Assembly: GCA_964404205.1 (NCBI GenBank)
Contig: CAYOJD010000019.1
Coordinates: forward strand, 1-32,791
DNA length: 32,791 bases
From: CAZWBR01 sp964404205
GTDB lineage: Bacteria > Bacteroidota > Bacteroidia > Bacteroidales > Prolixibacteraceae
Reading direction: 5' to 3'
Shown: positions 1-7,849 of the stretch, in pieces
Layout: every line of letters begins with the position of its first letter
How positions within the stretch are numbered: the first letter of the stretch is position 1
Notes under the pieces: model-generated
Database searches by the model: none
What the model was told of the DNA's origin: nothing
The model's input: only the letters and a program-made list of their open reading frames with translations
Program-made: the position numbers and the translations under genes

Positions 1-2
1 TC

Positions 3-170
3 AGCCACTATTTGAAAATTCACCAGCAAGGCCAAACCGATTATTTCACCTTTTGCCGCCATTGTGCCGAAACCGGCATCGGAAAATGGGTCGTTCACCT
101 CGATAAAATGAGTTGTACCTACTTTGACAAGGCCGGTAACAAAATCCTGACAGAACCCCTACCCCGGTAA
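3..170 (+). CDS. C-terminal end of an unidentified protein (5' truncated by window edge)
   Basis: An open frame enters from the left edge and stops at TAA 168-170, giving the last 55 residues of a protein. The composition looks like real protein: it is mixed and hydrophilic, with two cysteines spaced as FCRHC, then a GIGKWVVH stretch and a short tail ending LTEPLPR. I do not recognise the family, and the FCRHC pair alone is not enough to call a metal site. It lies on the same strand as the carbohydrate locus but is separated from it by 459 bp, so membership in that locus is unknown. Confidence 0.45.
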   Translation, partial: SHYLKIHQQGQTDYFTFCRHCAETGIGKWVVHLDKMSCTYFDKAGNKILTEPLPR

Positions 171-629
171 TAGACAATCGCATTATTGATGCCCAGCCCA
201 TCGGATAAAAAGGACTACTGCACCTATTCAACTCCGCATTAACTCCCCGTTGAGGCCCCCTCTAAAGGGTGAAACTGGCTAGTTAAAAAGGTGGTGTTAC
301 CTACTTGGACGATAACCAGTCTGTGAACATTTAGCTTGAATCATACAGTTTCGGTTTACAGTTAAGAAAAGATCCGCCATTTATTCAATCGAACACTCGA
401 AGCGCAATCATATAGAACTCATTAACAGTTAATTAACAATAACAAGTCCACGATTTTACATTTAGTTGTTATCAATTGTACGTTTTATCATTTCCTTATC
501 AAGATTTTTTTGCATCTTCATTGTGTCATTGCTACGCATCGAGAATTACTACTACCTCTAAATTAATTAAATGATTTTCAGATATAAAGATTAAATATTC
601 TATCCACCAATTTTTAAAATGTCTATTCA
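171..629. other. AT-rich intergenic region upstream of the esterase/GH locus
   Basis: I see no convincing gene in this stretch. At about 253-285 there is a C-rich then G-rich segment (GCCCCCTCTAAAGGG) that resembles the decayed non-coding C/G repeat remnants common in Bacteroidota genomes. From about 400 the sequence becomes very AT-rich, as expected of a promoter region. Near matches to the -7 box TAnnTTTG occur at 458-465 (TACATTTA) and 479-486 (TACGTTTT), each 7 of 8. A 12-mer TCATTGTGTCAT at 518-529 recurs upstream of the GH3 gene at 12040. Confidence 0.5.
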
Positions 630-1823
630 ATGAAACGAATCCTTTCCATTGTTATTGTAATTTTTCTGTTCAGCATGGTAGCAACAGCGCAGCAGGCCCT
701 CTTTGGCGGGGCTCAGATTGTCTCTCCCGAAATTAATGCCAACCGAACAGTAACCTTCCGTATTCATGCTCCGGCAGCCGATTCAGTTCAGATTACCGGC
801 GACTTCACACCGAAAGTTAAAATGAAAACCCAGTGGGGCGAGTTCGAAGTACCCGGCAATGCCAACCTTGCAAAAGGAGCCGATGGCGTTTGGAGCTACA
901 CCACACAACCATTAGAGTCGGATTTGTATACCTACAACGTCATTGTCGATGGTTTCAAATCAACCGACCCAAGCAACGTATACATGATTCGCGACGTGGC
1001 TTCCGTATTCAGTATCTTTATTGTTAGCGGGGATAAAGGCGATTTGTACTCGGTCAATAAAGTACCACACGGAACAGTTGCCCGTCGCTGGTACAATTCG
1101 CCCGGCAACGGCATGGAACGCCGCATGACCATCTATACTCCTGCAGGTTACGAAACCAGCAAGGAGAAATATCCGGTATTGTACCTGTTGCACGGAATGG
1201 GTGGCGACGAGGAAGCCTGGATTAACTATGGCCGTACGGCTCAAATTCTGGACAACCTGATTGCCCAAGGCAAAGCCAAACCGATGATTGTGGTGATGAC
1301 CAATGGCAATGTAGCGCAGGAAGCAGCTCCGGGAGAATCGAACCTCGGATTCAGCAAACCTTCCATGCAATTGCCCAATACGATGGATGGCAAATTTGAA
1401 GAGACTTTCACCGATGTCATCAAATTTGTTGAAAGCAATTATCGCGTAAAGGCCGAGAAATCGGGTCGTGCCATTGCCGGTTTGTCTATGGGCGGTTACC
1501 ATTCGCTCCATATTTCCCGTTTCTATCCCAATACTTTCGACTACGTAGGACTCTTTTCGGCTGCCATCTTGCCCAATGGTCAGGTCACTTCGAAAGTGTA
1601 CGAAAATTTCGACCAAACCCTTGAAAAACAGATGAAAAATGGGTATAAACTCTACTGGATAGGGATGGGTAAAACCGATTTTCTATTCCAGTCGGGAGTC
1701 GAATATCGCGCCAAACTCGATAAAATGGGTATGAAATATACCTATGTTGAAACTGAAGGTGGCCACACCTGGACCAACTGGAGGGTTTATCTGTCGCAGT
1801 TTGCCCCGCTTCTCTTCCAATAA
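630..1823 (+). CDS. Secreted CBM48-like / CE1 esterase (feruloyl or acetyl esterase type)
   Basis: This is a 397-residue secreted serine esterase. A Sec signal peptide covers about residues 1-20, ending ATAQ. An early-set beta-sandwich of the CBM48 type follows at about 30-135 (the VTFRIHAPAADSVQITGDF region). An esterase-D/CE1 alpha/beta-hydrolase domain fills the rest. The likely catalytic triad is Ser286 in GLSMGG, Asp350 in GKTDF and His379 in GGHTW, with an LLHGMGGDE oxyanion region. CBM48-CE1 fusions are known among bacterial feruloyl esterases, and acetyl-xylan esterases share the fold, so the exact ester is inferred. It has the same architecture as the gene at 6677. It is the first gene of the locus and is followed by a strong hairpin at 1839-1873, so it may be expressed more than the genes behind it. 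Confidence 0.87.
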   Translation: MKRILSIVIVIFLFSMVATAQQALFGGAQIVSPEINANRTVTFRIHAPAADSVQITGDFTPKVKMKTQWGEFEVPGNANLAKGADGVWSYTTQPLESDLYTYNVIVDGFKSTDPSNVYMIRDVASVFSIFIVSGDKGDLYSVNKVPHGTVARRWYNSPGNGMERRMTIYTPAGYETSKEKYPVLYLLHGMGGDEEAWINYGRTAQILDNLIAQGKAKPMIVVMTNGNVAQEAAPGESNLGFSKPSMQLPNTMDGKFEETFTDVIKFVESNYRVKAEKSGRAIAGLSMGGYHSLHISRFYPNTFDYVGLFSAAILPNGQVTSKVYENFDQTLEKQMKNGYKLYWIGMGKTDFLFQSGVEYRAKLDKMGMKYTYVETEGGHTWTNWRVYLSQFAPLLFQ

Positions 1824-1838
1824 CAAAACAGCTCACCA

Positions 1839-1882
1839 CCCGAAGGTTTAAGCCCTGCTTAATTGCCTTCGGGTTCTTTTTT
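1839..1882 (+). terminator. Composite intrinsic terminator or attenuator after the first esterase
   Basis: An 8-bp GC-rich stem, CCCGAAGG (1839-1846) with CCTTCGGG (1866-1873), is capped by a second stem, TTAAGC (1848-1853) with GCTTAA (1857-1862). A T-rich tail TTCTTTTTT (1874-1882) follows. The next gene starts only 38 bp later on the same strand with no obvious separate promoter. Partial read-through, giving a strongly expressed first gene and a weaker operon behind it, is therefore a reasonable inference. Confidence 0.8.
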
Positions 1883-1919
1883 AGCTAAAAGCAAACCCAA
1901 CAACCAAACAAAGATCAAA

Positions 1920-2735
1920 ATGATGCTCAAATCGCCTCTTACGGTTCTGTTTCTTGTCGTATCGCTTGCCGTTTCGGCCCAGGTTTTCAAGAACAACGAT
2001 GTAACCATCAGCCAACTCGAAGCCAATATGTGGGTGGTCGAAACTTCGGACAACACCACCATGTATATTATCGAAGGCTCCAAAAAAGCGATGCTAATCG
2101 ACACCGGCACCAAATGTGAAAAGCTCGACTCGGTGATACGACTTATCACCCAAAAACCTTTACTGGTAATGATTACCCATATTCATCCCGACCATGCCGG
2201 AAACATCAAATACTTCGATAAGATTTATTTTCACCCAGGTGATACCGTGCTGATGCGAACCATGAAGGTGGCATATAACGGAAAAGTTAACTACGTGAAT
2301 GATGGCGAAAAATTCGATTTGGGTGGAACAACCATAGAAGCTTTTTTTACTCCCGGACATACTCCGGGCTCTATCGTGCTGCTCGACCGCGAAAAGGGAA
2401 ATTGTTACTCGGGCGATGCTTTTGGCTCCGGTCAGGTTTGGATGCAACTTCAACCCCATGTTTCGATGGCTATCTACGCTGAATCGTGCCGCAAGATGGA
2501 GGCACTGATGGACCATGGGATTACTAAAATTTACTGCGGCCACTATCCCTATGTCAAAAAAGCCTTCGACAAAAGCTACATGACCGAGATGAGAACATTG
2601 GCCGAACAGCTGTCGCAGGGAACAGCCCCCGAAGGAAAGCCCTATGCGGTTAAAGTTCCGGTTGGGGCACAAAACCCGATGATAGTTACCAACGGCAACG
2701 CCAGTATTGTTTACGACCCGGACAACATTAACTAA
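1920..2735 (+). CDS. Secreted metallo-beta-lactamase-fold hydrolase
   Basis: This is a 271-residue MBL-fold protein with an N-terminal Sec signal (about residues 1-21, ending VSAQ). The full dinuclear zinc set of the superfamily is visible: HIHPDH (His87, His89, Asp91, His92), His147 in GHTPG, Asp166 in SGDAF and His208 in CGHYP. The start was set at ATG 1920. A TTG 57 bp upstream is in frame but lies inside the terminator hairpin and would put hydrophilic residues before the signal peptide. The substrate is unknown: the superfamily includes beta-lactamases, lactonases, glyoxalases and sulfatases. The position between two CE1 esterases (9 bp before the next) suggests a hydrolytic role on the same material, perhaps a lactone or other ester. 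That is inference only. Confidence 0.85.
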   Translation: MMLKSPLTVLFLVVSLAVSAQVFKNNDVTISQLEANMWVVETSDNTTMYIIEGSKKAMLIDTGTKCEKLDSVIRLITQKPLLVMITHIHPDHAGNIKYFDKIYFHPGDTVLMRTMKVAYNGKVNYVNDGEKFDLGGTTIEAFFTPGHTPGSIVLLDREKGNCYSGDAFGSGQVWMQLQPHVSMAIYAESCRKMEALMDHGITKIYCGHYPYVKKAFDKSYMTEMRTLAEQLSQGTAPEGKPYAVKVPVGAQNPMIVTNGNASIVYDPDNIN

Positions 2736-2744
2736 AACAACATC

Positions 2745-3608
2745 ATGAGAAAGAAAATCTTTTCAACAGCAGTAATCGTGCTGGTAACATTGGCCTCGTT
2801 TGCCCAGTTTCCCGGCATGCCACCTCAAGGCCAGGTAAAGGTTGACAGCATGAAGAGCGCTGTCCTAAAAATTTATCGCCAATATTCTGTTTATCTGCCT
2901 AAAAGTTATACCACGAATCCCGAAAAAAAATACCCGATTCTCTATCTGCTGCACGGAGTATTCGACAACAACAATGGCTGGGTGCAACGCGGCCACCTGC
3001 AGGACGTTGCCAACAAACTTATCGACTCGGAGGATGCCGTTGAGATGATAATTATCGTTCCGGATGCCGGTCGCGAATGGAATGGCTATTTCGACATGAA
3101 AGGCTGGAACTATGAGACCTTTTTCTTTACCGAATTTCTTCCCTATATCGAAAAAACATACCGGGTTATCGGCGACAAACAGCATCGGGCTATTGCCGGG
3201 CTTTCGATGGGCGGAGGAGGAACAACCGTTTACGCCCAGAAACATCCCGAGATGTTTTCGTCGGCCTATGCCATGAGTGCCTTGATGGGACTGGAACCGG
3301 GCGGAGGATTGAAAATGAACGACCCAAAAATTGATGAACTAAACCGTACGGTTATCGAAAACCATTGTGTGAAATTTGTGGCCAATGCAAGCGAAGCAAC
3401 AAAAGAAAAACTGAAATCGGTGCGCTGGTTCGTCGATTGCGGCGACGATGATTTTCTTTTCGATGTGAACCTCGACTTCTATCGCGAGATGCGAAAAGCC
3501 CAAATCCCCTGCCAGTTGCGCGTACGCGACGGTGGCCACGACTGGGAATACTGGCACTCGGCACTTTATATCGCGCTGCCATTTATCTCCAACGGATTTT
3601 CAAAATAA
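2745..3608 (+). CDS. Secreted CE1-type esterase (single domain)
   Basis: This is a 287-residue esterase-D family alpha/beta hydrolase. A Sec signal covers about residues 1-20 (ending ASFAQ), and the catalytic domain follows directly without a CBM48-like module. The triad is Ser154 in GLSMGG, Asp236 in GDDDF and His265 in GGHDW, with an LLHGVFDNN oxyanion loop. It is a clear paralog of the gene at 4211: both share the PKSYTT block, the IPDAG/CPEAG-type strand, the GDDDF motif and the C-terminal WHSALYIALPF block. Likely activities are removal of acetyl or hydroxycinnamoyl groups from polysaccharide fragments in the periplasm. It lies 9 bp after the MBL gene and 6 bp before the flavodoxin-like gene, so it is cotranscribed with them. 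Confidence 0.86.
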   Translation: MRKKIFSTAVIVLVTLASFAQFPGMPPQGQVKVDSMKSAVLKIYRQYSVYLPKSYTTNPEKKYPILYLLHGVFDNNNGWVQRGHLQDVANKLIDSEDAVEMIIIVPDAGREWNGYFDMKGWNYETFFFTEFLPYIEKTYRVIGDKQHRAIAGLSMGGGGTTVYAQKHPEMFSSAYAMSALMGLEPGGGLKMNDPKIDELNRTVIENHCVKFVANASEATKEKLKSVRWFVDCGDDDFLFDVNLDFYREMRKAQIPCQLRVRDGGHDWEYWHSALYIALPFISNGFSK

Positions 3609-3614
3609 AAAGGG

Positions 3615-4208
3615 ATGAATAAACGACAATTCTTCAAAATTGGTTTGCTGGGAGTCGGAGCCCTTGTCCTGAGCAAAAAAACCTCAGCACTGGAGTATTA
3701 TCCTACAAAAAATGACAAAAAATGGGCTATTCTTTACAGCACATGGTGCGGCTCGTCGCGCGATGCGGCGATTTGGATCTCGGAGGGAATGGACGGCATT
3801 GCCAATGTGTTCGATGTCCGCGAAAACCCCGATTTATCGGGTTATCAAAATATCATTGTAGGCGGGTCAATCAGAGGCGGTGAAGTTTCGGAGGAGATGA
3901 AAAAATATCTCGGAAGAAACAATCCCATTCTAAAAAACCGAATCTGCGGCCTTTTTGTGGTTTGCGGAAATATGATGAAACCGCCAACACCACAACAAAC
4001 TACTGAGCTAATCGACAATCGTCTGGCTAAATTATGCAAGGTAAAGAGCGTCGTTTCAAAAGTATTCTTAGGTCGTGTAACTTATGGGTTGATGGACGAT
4101 GAAGCACGTAAAATGCTGAAAGGGTTCAACATGCCTGAGTATGACAATTTGAAACGGAGCGACTGTATGGCATTTGGAAAAGAGATTATTAATTCAACAA
4201 AGCAATAG
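3615..4208 (+). CDS. Exported flavodoxin-domain protein with Tat-like signal
   Basis: This 197-residue protein begins NKRQFFKIG followed by a hydrophobic stretch ending SKKTSA. That matches a twin-arginine signal except that the first Arg is Lys. Residues 36-190 look like a flavodoxin-like fold: strand WAILYST, then an FMN phosphate loop of the STxxGSSRD kind at about 42-50 (compare HemG-type flavodoxins), strand YQNIIVGGSIRGGEV, and strand ICGLFVVCGNM. A Tat route would fit a protein exported with its flavin bound. The role is not known: it could donate electrons to a periplasmic partner or be a non-redox homolog. It sits 6 bp after one CE1 esterase and 2 bp before another, so it belongs to the operon, which is unusual company for a flavodoxin. 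Confidence 0.72.
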   Translation: MNKRQFFKIGLLGVGALVLSKKTSALEYYPTKNDKKWAILYSTWCGSSRDAAIWISEGMDGIANVFDVRENPDLSGYQNIIVGGSIRGGEVSEEMKKYLGRNNPILKNRICGLFVVCGNMMKPPTPQQTTELIDNRLAKLCKVKSVVSKVFLGRVTYGLMDDEARKMLKGFNMPEYDNLKRSDCMAFGKEIINSTKQ

Positions 4209-4210
4209 AG

Positions 4211-5065
4211 ATGAAGAGATTAATCAGCACATTTTTTTTGGTGTCTGTCGTAACCTGCGCGTTGGCACAATGGCCTGTCACCGGAAAGGTGGAATATAAA
4301 ACCATGCCCAGCAAAATCCTGAATCAGGAACGGGAGTTTGCCATCTATCTTCCCAAATCGTACACCACCCATCCCGATAAAAAATATCCGGTGCTTTATC
4401 TGCTTCATGGCGGTGGGGGCAGCCATAAGGATTGGCCGGAACAAGGTCGTTTGGCCGAAGTAGCCAACCAATTGACAGATGCCAACGAGGCTGCTGAAAT
4501 GATTATCGTTTGTCCAGAAGCGGGGAAAACATTTATGAACTATTTCAACAGCGATGGCTGGAGATACGAAGATTATTTCTTTCAGGAGTTAATTCCCTAT
4601 ATGGAAGCCAATTATCGCATCATTAACGATAAAAAATATCGGGCCATTGCCGGCCTCTCTATGGGAGGCGGTGGTACTTTGGTCTATGCTTCGCATCATC
4701 CCGAATACTTTTGCGTAGCCTATGCCATGAGCGGTTATCTCTATCATCAGAAAGAGTTGCGGTGGCTCAACACCAACGACCCTGTCAGGATGAAAATGAA
4801 CCAACTGATTGAGCAGAACAACTGCGTTAAATATGTACAAGATGCCGATGCCGCTAAAGTTGAAGCCATGAAAACGGTCGACTGGTTTATCGATTGCGGC
4901 GATGACGATTTTACCTTTAAGCCCAATCTCGAACTGATTATGGCCATGCAAAATACCGGTATACCCATGCAGGTACGCATCCGCGACGGTGGCCACACCT
5001 GGTCGTACTGGCACTCTGCACTCTACATTGCGCTGCCGTTTGTCTCGAATTGTTATCAAAAATAA
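4211..5065 (+). CDS. Secreted CE1-type esterase (single domain), paralog of 2745
   Basis: This is a 284-residue secreted alpha/beta hydrolase of the esterase-D/CE1 family. A Sec signal covers about residues 1-19 (ending CALAQ). The triad is Ser150 in GLSMGG, Asp233 in GDDDF and His262 in GGHTW. The Asp-His spacing is 29 residues, the same as in the other three CE1 esterases of the locus. The oxyanion loop is LLHGGGGSHKDW. It lacks a carbohydrate-binding module. It is very similar to the gene at 2745, so the pair likely arose by duplication around the flavodoxin-like gene. The stop is 11 bp before the start of the carboxylesterase that follows. Confidence 0.86.
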   Translation: MKRLISTFFLVSVVTCALAQWPVTGKVEYKTMPSKILNQEREFAIYLPKSYTTHPDKKYPVLYLLHGGGGSHKDWPEQGRLAEVANQLTDANEAAEMIIVCPEAGKTFMNYFNSDGWRYEDYFFQELIPYMEANYRIINDKKYRAIAGLSMGGGGTLVYASHHPEYFCVAYAMSGYLYHQKELRWLNTNDPVRMKMNQLIEQNNCVKYVQDADAAKVEAMKTVDWFIDCGDDDFTFKPNLELIMAMQNTGIPMQVRIRDGGHTWSYWHSALYIALPFVSNCYQK

Positions 5066-5076
5066 CTCATCTCATT

Positions 5077-6612
5077 ATGAAAAATCTGATATTGCTGCTT
5101 TGGGTTGTTCTCTTATCGGCCTGTAGTTCGGTTCAAAAGGAGACCCCTATCGATATTCAATCGATAAAAACGACAGCCGGGTTCATCTCCGGGAAAGAGA
5201 GTGCCGACCATTCAGTCAAAGTTTTTATGGGGATTCCGTTTGCCGCACCGCCGCTGGGCGATTTGCGTTGGAAAGCCCCTCAACCGGCTCAACCGTGGGA
5301 CGGAGTTCGCGAATGCGTTACTCCACCGGCCTCGGCCATGCAGGCCAACCCGGTTCCCTTCTTCTGCTGGAGCAAAGAATTCCTGATTCCCGAAACACCC
5401 ATCAGCGAAGATTGTCTTTATCTGAATGTATGGAGCAGTGCAAAAACCGAACAAGAAAAACTTCCGGTGATGGTTTGGATACATGGAGGTGGCTTTTCGG
5501 GCGGCTCCGGCACTGTGCCGCTTTACGATGGAGAAGCGATGTCACGCAAAGGGATTGTTTTTGTTACCATCAACTACCGTTTAGGTATTTTCGGGTTTAT
5601 GGCCCATCCCGAACTGTCGGCCGAATCGGAACTGAAAACCTCGGGCAACTATGGCATTCTCGACCAGATTGCTGCACTGAAATGGGTAAAAGAGAATATC
5701 GCCTCTTTCGGCGGAAACCCTGATAATGTTACGATTGCCGGTCAGTCAGCCGGTTCGTTTAGTGTCAATATTTTAACAGTTTCCCCGTTAGCCAAAGGAT
5801 TGTTTCATAAAGCCATCGCACAAAGCGGAGCCAGCTTTACCCGTCAAAATCCTTTAGGCAACAATTTGCAAAATGCAGAAATTTCGGGAAAGGAGTTAAT
5901 GGAAAAAATAGGTGCAAAATCGGTTGCTAACCTTCGTCAGCTCCCGGCTGACTCTTTGCTCAAAATTCCCGGCCGCTTTGGGATGACCATCGATAATATT
6001 GTTATACCTCCAATTGCCGAAACATTTGCGGCAGGAAAAGGAGCCGATGTCCCATTGATTTCGGGCTGGAATGCCGATGATGGCGTTTCGTTCGGCCCGG
6101 CAGCCAAAGCCGAAGATTTTAAGGCCTCCATCAAACAAAACTATGGCGATAAAGCCGATAAGTTTCTGCAACTTTTTCCGGCAAACAGCGACGAAGAGGC
6201 AGCCCAATCGCAGAAGTTGATTTCTCAACTCTTTTTTGGGTGGAATAACTACGCATGGGCCAAGCATCAATCGCAAAAAGGGACCAACAAAGCCTGGCTC
6301 TACTTCTTTACCCGTATTCCACCCGGCGAACCCAACTATGGAGCCTTTCACTCGGCCGAATTTGGCTATGCCCTTCACACGTTGAAATATTGGAACCGTC
6401 CGTTTACTGATATCGATTTTAATCTAGAAAATATCATGTCGTCATACTGGGTCAATTTTGCCAAAACGGGAAATCCCAATGGCAAAGGATTGCCCGAGTG
6501 GCCGGCTTTCGATGGCCAACAACCACAGACTATCGATCTGGGGAATGAAGTCAAAGCAATCCCACTGCCCTTTAATGAACAGTTGAAGCTAATGGACGAA
6601 ATCAATAACTAA
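5077..6612 (+). CDS. Lipoprotein type B carboxylesterase (CE10-like)
   Basis: This is a 511-residue type B carboxylesterase (PF00135 family). The start was set at ATG 5077 because it gives a clean lipoprotein signal with the lipobox LLSAC (Cys about residue 17). The in-frame start at 5050 overlaps the previous gene and would add hydrophilic residues. Family marks are the EDCLYLNVW block, an HGGGFSGGS oxyanion loop, nucleophile Ser224 in GQSAGS, probable acid Asp335 in NADDG (often Glu in the family), and His425 in GAFHSAEFGY. The product would be membrane anchored, probably facing the periplasm or the cell surface. The substrate is unknown; carboxylic ester cleavage of small aryl or alkyl esters is the family norm. 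It probably acts with the CE1 esterases encoded on both sides. Confidence 0.87.
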   Translation: MKNLILLLWVVLLSACSSVQKETPIDIQSIKTTAGFISGKESADHSVKVFMGIPFAAPPLGDLRWKAPQPAQPWDGVRECVTPPASAMQANPVPFFCWSKEFLIPETPISEDCLYLNVWSSAKTEQEKLPVMVWIHGGGFSGGSGTVPLYDGEAMSRKGIVFVTINYRLGIFGFMAHPELSAESELKTSGNYGILDQIAALKWVKENIASFGGNPDNVTIAGQSAGSFSVNILTVSPLAKGLFHKAIAQSGASFTRQNPLGNNLQNAEISGKELMEKIGAKSVANLRQLPADSLLKIPGRFGMTIDNIVIPPIAETFAAGKGADVPLISGWNADDGVSFGPAAKAEDFKASIKQNYGDKADKFLQLFPANSDEEAAQSQKLISQLFFGWNNYAWAKHQSQKGTNKAWLYFFTRIPPGEPNYGAFHSAEFGYALHTLKYWNRPFTDIDFNLENIMSSYWVNFAKTGNPNGKGLPEWPAFDGQQPQTIDLGNEVKAIPLPFNEQLKLMDEINN

Positions 6613-6622
6613 GTAAAACAAT

Positions 6623-6635
6623 CAGATCGAATCTG
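6623..6635. repeat. Short perfect inverted repeat before the second CBM48-like esterase
   Basis: CAGAT (6623-6627) and ATCTG (6631-6635) flank a 3-nt centre in the 64-bp gap between the carboxylesterase and the esterase at 6677. It could be a small operator half-site pair, but arms of this length occur by chance. Confidence 0.25.
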
Positions 6636-6676
6636 CTTAATAGTCAAATAATACTTAACATTTAAAAACTGAAACA

Positions 6677-7843
6677 ATGAAGAAATTACTCATCTTCTTT
6701 TTTTCCCTTGCATTATTTGTGGGGACACAGGCCCAGGAACTTTCAAATTTCATGAACCAGAAACCTATCGTTTCGCCTGAAATTGGAGCAAAAGAAGTTA
6801 CCTTTAGGTTGATGGCTCCAAATGCCGACACGGTGAAAATTAATGGTGGATTTACACCAACTGTCAAGATAAAAACGTCATTCGGAAATATGGACGTACC
6901 GAGCAGTTTAAATCTCAAAAAAGACGAGAAGGGCCTTTGGTCTATCACTCTGCCGCTTCCGGAGCCCGAACTTTATTCCTACAGTTTTATTGTTGATGGT
7001 GTAGCTGTAAATGATCCGGCCAACATATTTATGCAACGCGATGGCACCCGTTACCTAAGTGTTTTACTTGTTCCGGGTAAAAAAACTGAGAATTATTTTG
7101 AGGCCAAACAACGCGGCACTGTACAACAGGTGTGGTACGATTCGCCAACCATCGGAATTAACCGCCGCATGTTTGTTTACACTCCGTACGGTTACGAAAC
7201 CAGCGGAAAAAGCTATCCTGTTCTTTACCTGTTGCACGGAGCCGGTGGCGACGAAGATGCGTGGAGTACCATGGGACGTGCCTGTCAGATTCTGGATAAC
7301 CTGATTGAAAAAGGCCAGGCTGTTCCAATGATTTGTGTGATGCCTAATGGAAATCCAAATCAAATGGCAGCAAAGACCACCATGCTTCCTGAAAGTGAAT
7401 TTGATTTCAGGGATCCGTCAAAACAGAATCTTTACATAAACAGCCTTGCAAAAGACATTGTCCCTTTTATTGAAAAGAATTACCGCGTAATTGCTGATCC
7501 TAATCACCGGGCTATCGCAGGTCTTTCGATGGGCGGTGGGCACACCATCGCTTTAGCCAACGAATATCCGGGCATGTTTCAGTATATCTGCCCTCTAAGT
7601 ATGGGATTGTGGGGCGAACAACCCGATATCGACACCAAACTTCAGGGACTGAAAAAAGCTGGATATAAAATGTACTGGCTGGCCTGTGGCAATGCTGATT
7701 TTTTATATGATAGTGCTAAAAAGCTGGATGCAAAGCTTACCGACAACGGATTAAAGCATACGTTCTTTGTTACCGAAGGGGGCCACACCTGGGCCAATTG
7801 GCGGGTATATCTGAATACGTTTGCTACGCAGTTATTTAAATAA
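6677..7843 (+). CDS. Secreted CBM48-like / CE1 esterase, paralog of 630
   Basis: This is a 388-residue two-domain esterase. A Sec signal covers about residues 1-21 (ending GTQAQ). A CBM48-like early-set domain follows at about 33-130 (VTFRLMAPNADTVKINGGF), then a CE1/esterase-D domain with Ser284 in GLSMGG, Asp341 in GNADF and His370 in GGHTW. It is collinear with the first gene of the locus through the GTVxxxWYxSP linker, the RRMxxYTPxGYETS block and the LLHGxGGDExAW oxyanion region. The difference is likely in the acyl or sugar subsite, because the loop after the PNGN motif differs. It precedes the GH3 gene by a few bases, which suggests that de-esterification and glucosidase action are coupled. 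Confidence 0.87.
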   Translation: MKKLLIFFFSLALFVGTQAQELSNFMNQKPIVSPEIGAKEVTFRLMAPNADTVKINGGFTPTVKIKTSFGNMDVPSSLNLKKDEKGLWSITLPLPEPELYSYSFIVDGVAVNDPANIFMQRDGTRYLSVLLVPGKKTENYFEAKQRGTVQQVWYDSPTIGINRRMFVYTPYGYETSGKSYPVLYLLHGAGGDEDAWSTMGRACQILDNLIEKGQAVPMICVMPNGNPNQMAAKTTMLPESEFDFRDPSKQNLYINSLAKDIVPFIEKNYRVIADPNHRAIAGLSMGGGHTIALANEYPGMFQYICPLSMGLWGEQPDIDTKLQGLKKAGYKMYWLACGNADFLYDSAKKLDAKLTDNGLKHTFFVTEGGHTWANWRVYLNTFATQLFK

Positions 7844-7849
7844 ATATTG

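Noticed and set aside
46..231. Minus-strand 61-codon frame at the left edge
   Set aside because: It overlaps the better-looking plus-strand tail at 3-170 and has an arginine/cysteine-rich, non-protein-like composition.
960..1616. Minus-strand frame of 218 codons inside the first esterase
   Set aside because: The esterase on the plus strand has a signal peptide and a complete catalytic triad; the antisense frame shows no family features.
1863..1919. Upstream TTG start for the MBL-fold hydrolase
   Set aside because: It lies within the terminator hairpin and would bury the signal peptide behind 19 hydrophilic residues; ATG 1920 is better.
1920..4208. MBL-fold protein plus flavodoxin as a split flavodiiron protein
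   Set aside because: The MBL protein has a zinc-type HxHxDH motif and a signal peptide; flavodiiron proteins are cytoplasmic and use HxExD. An esterase gene also separates the two.
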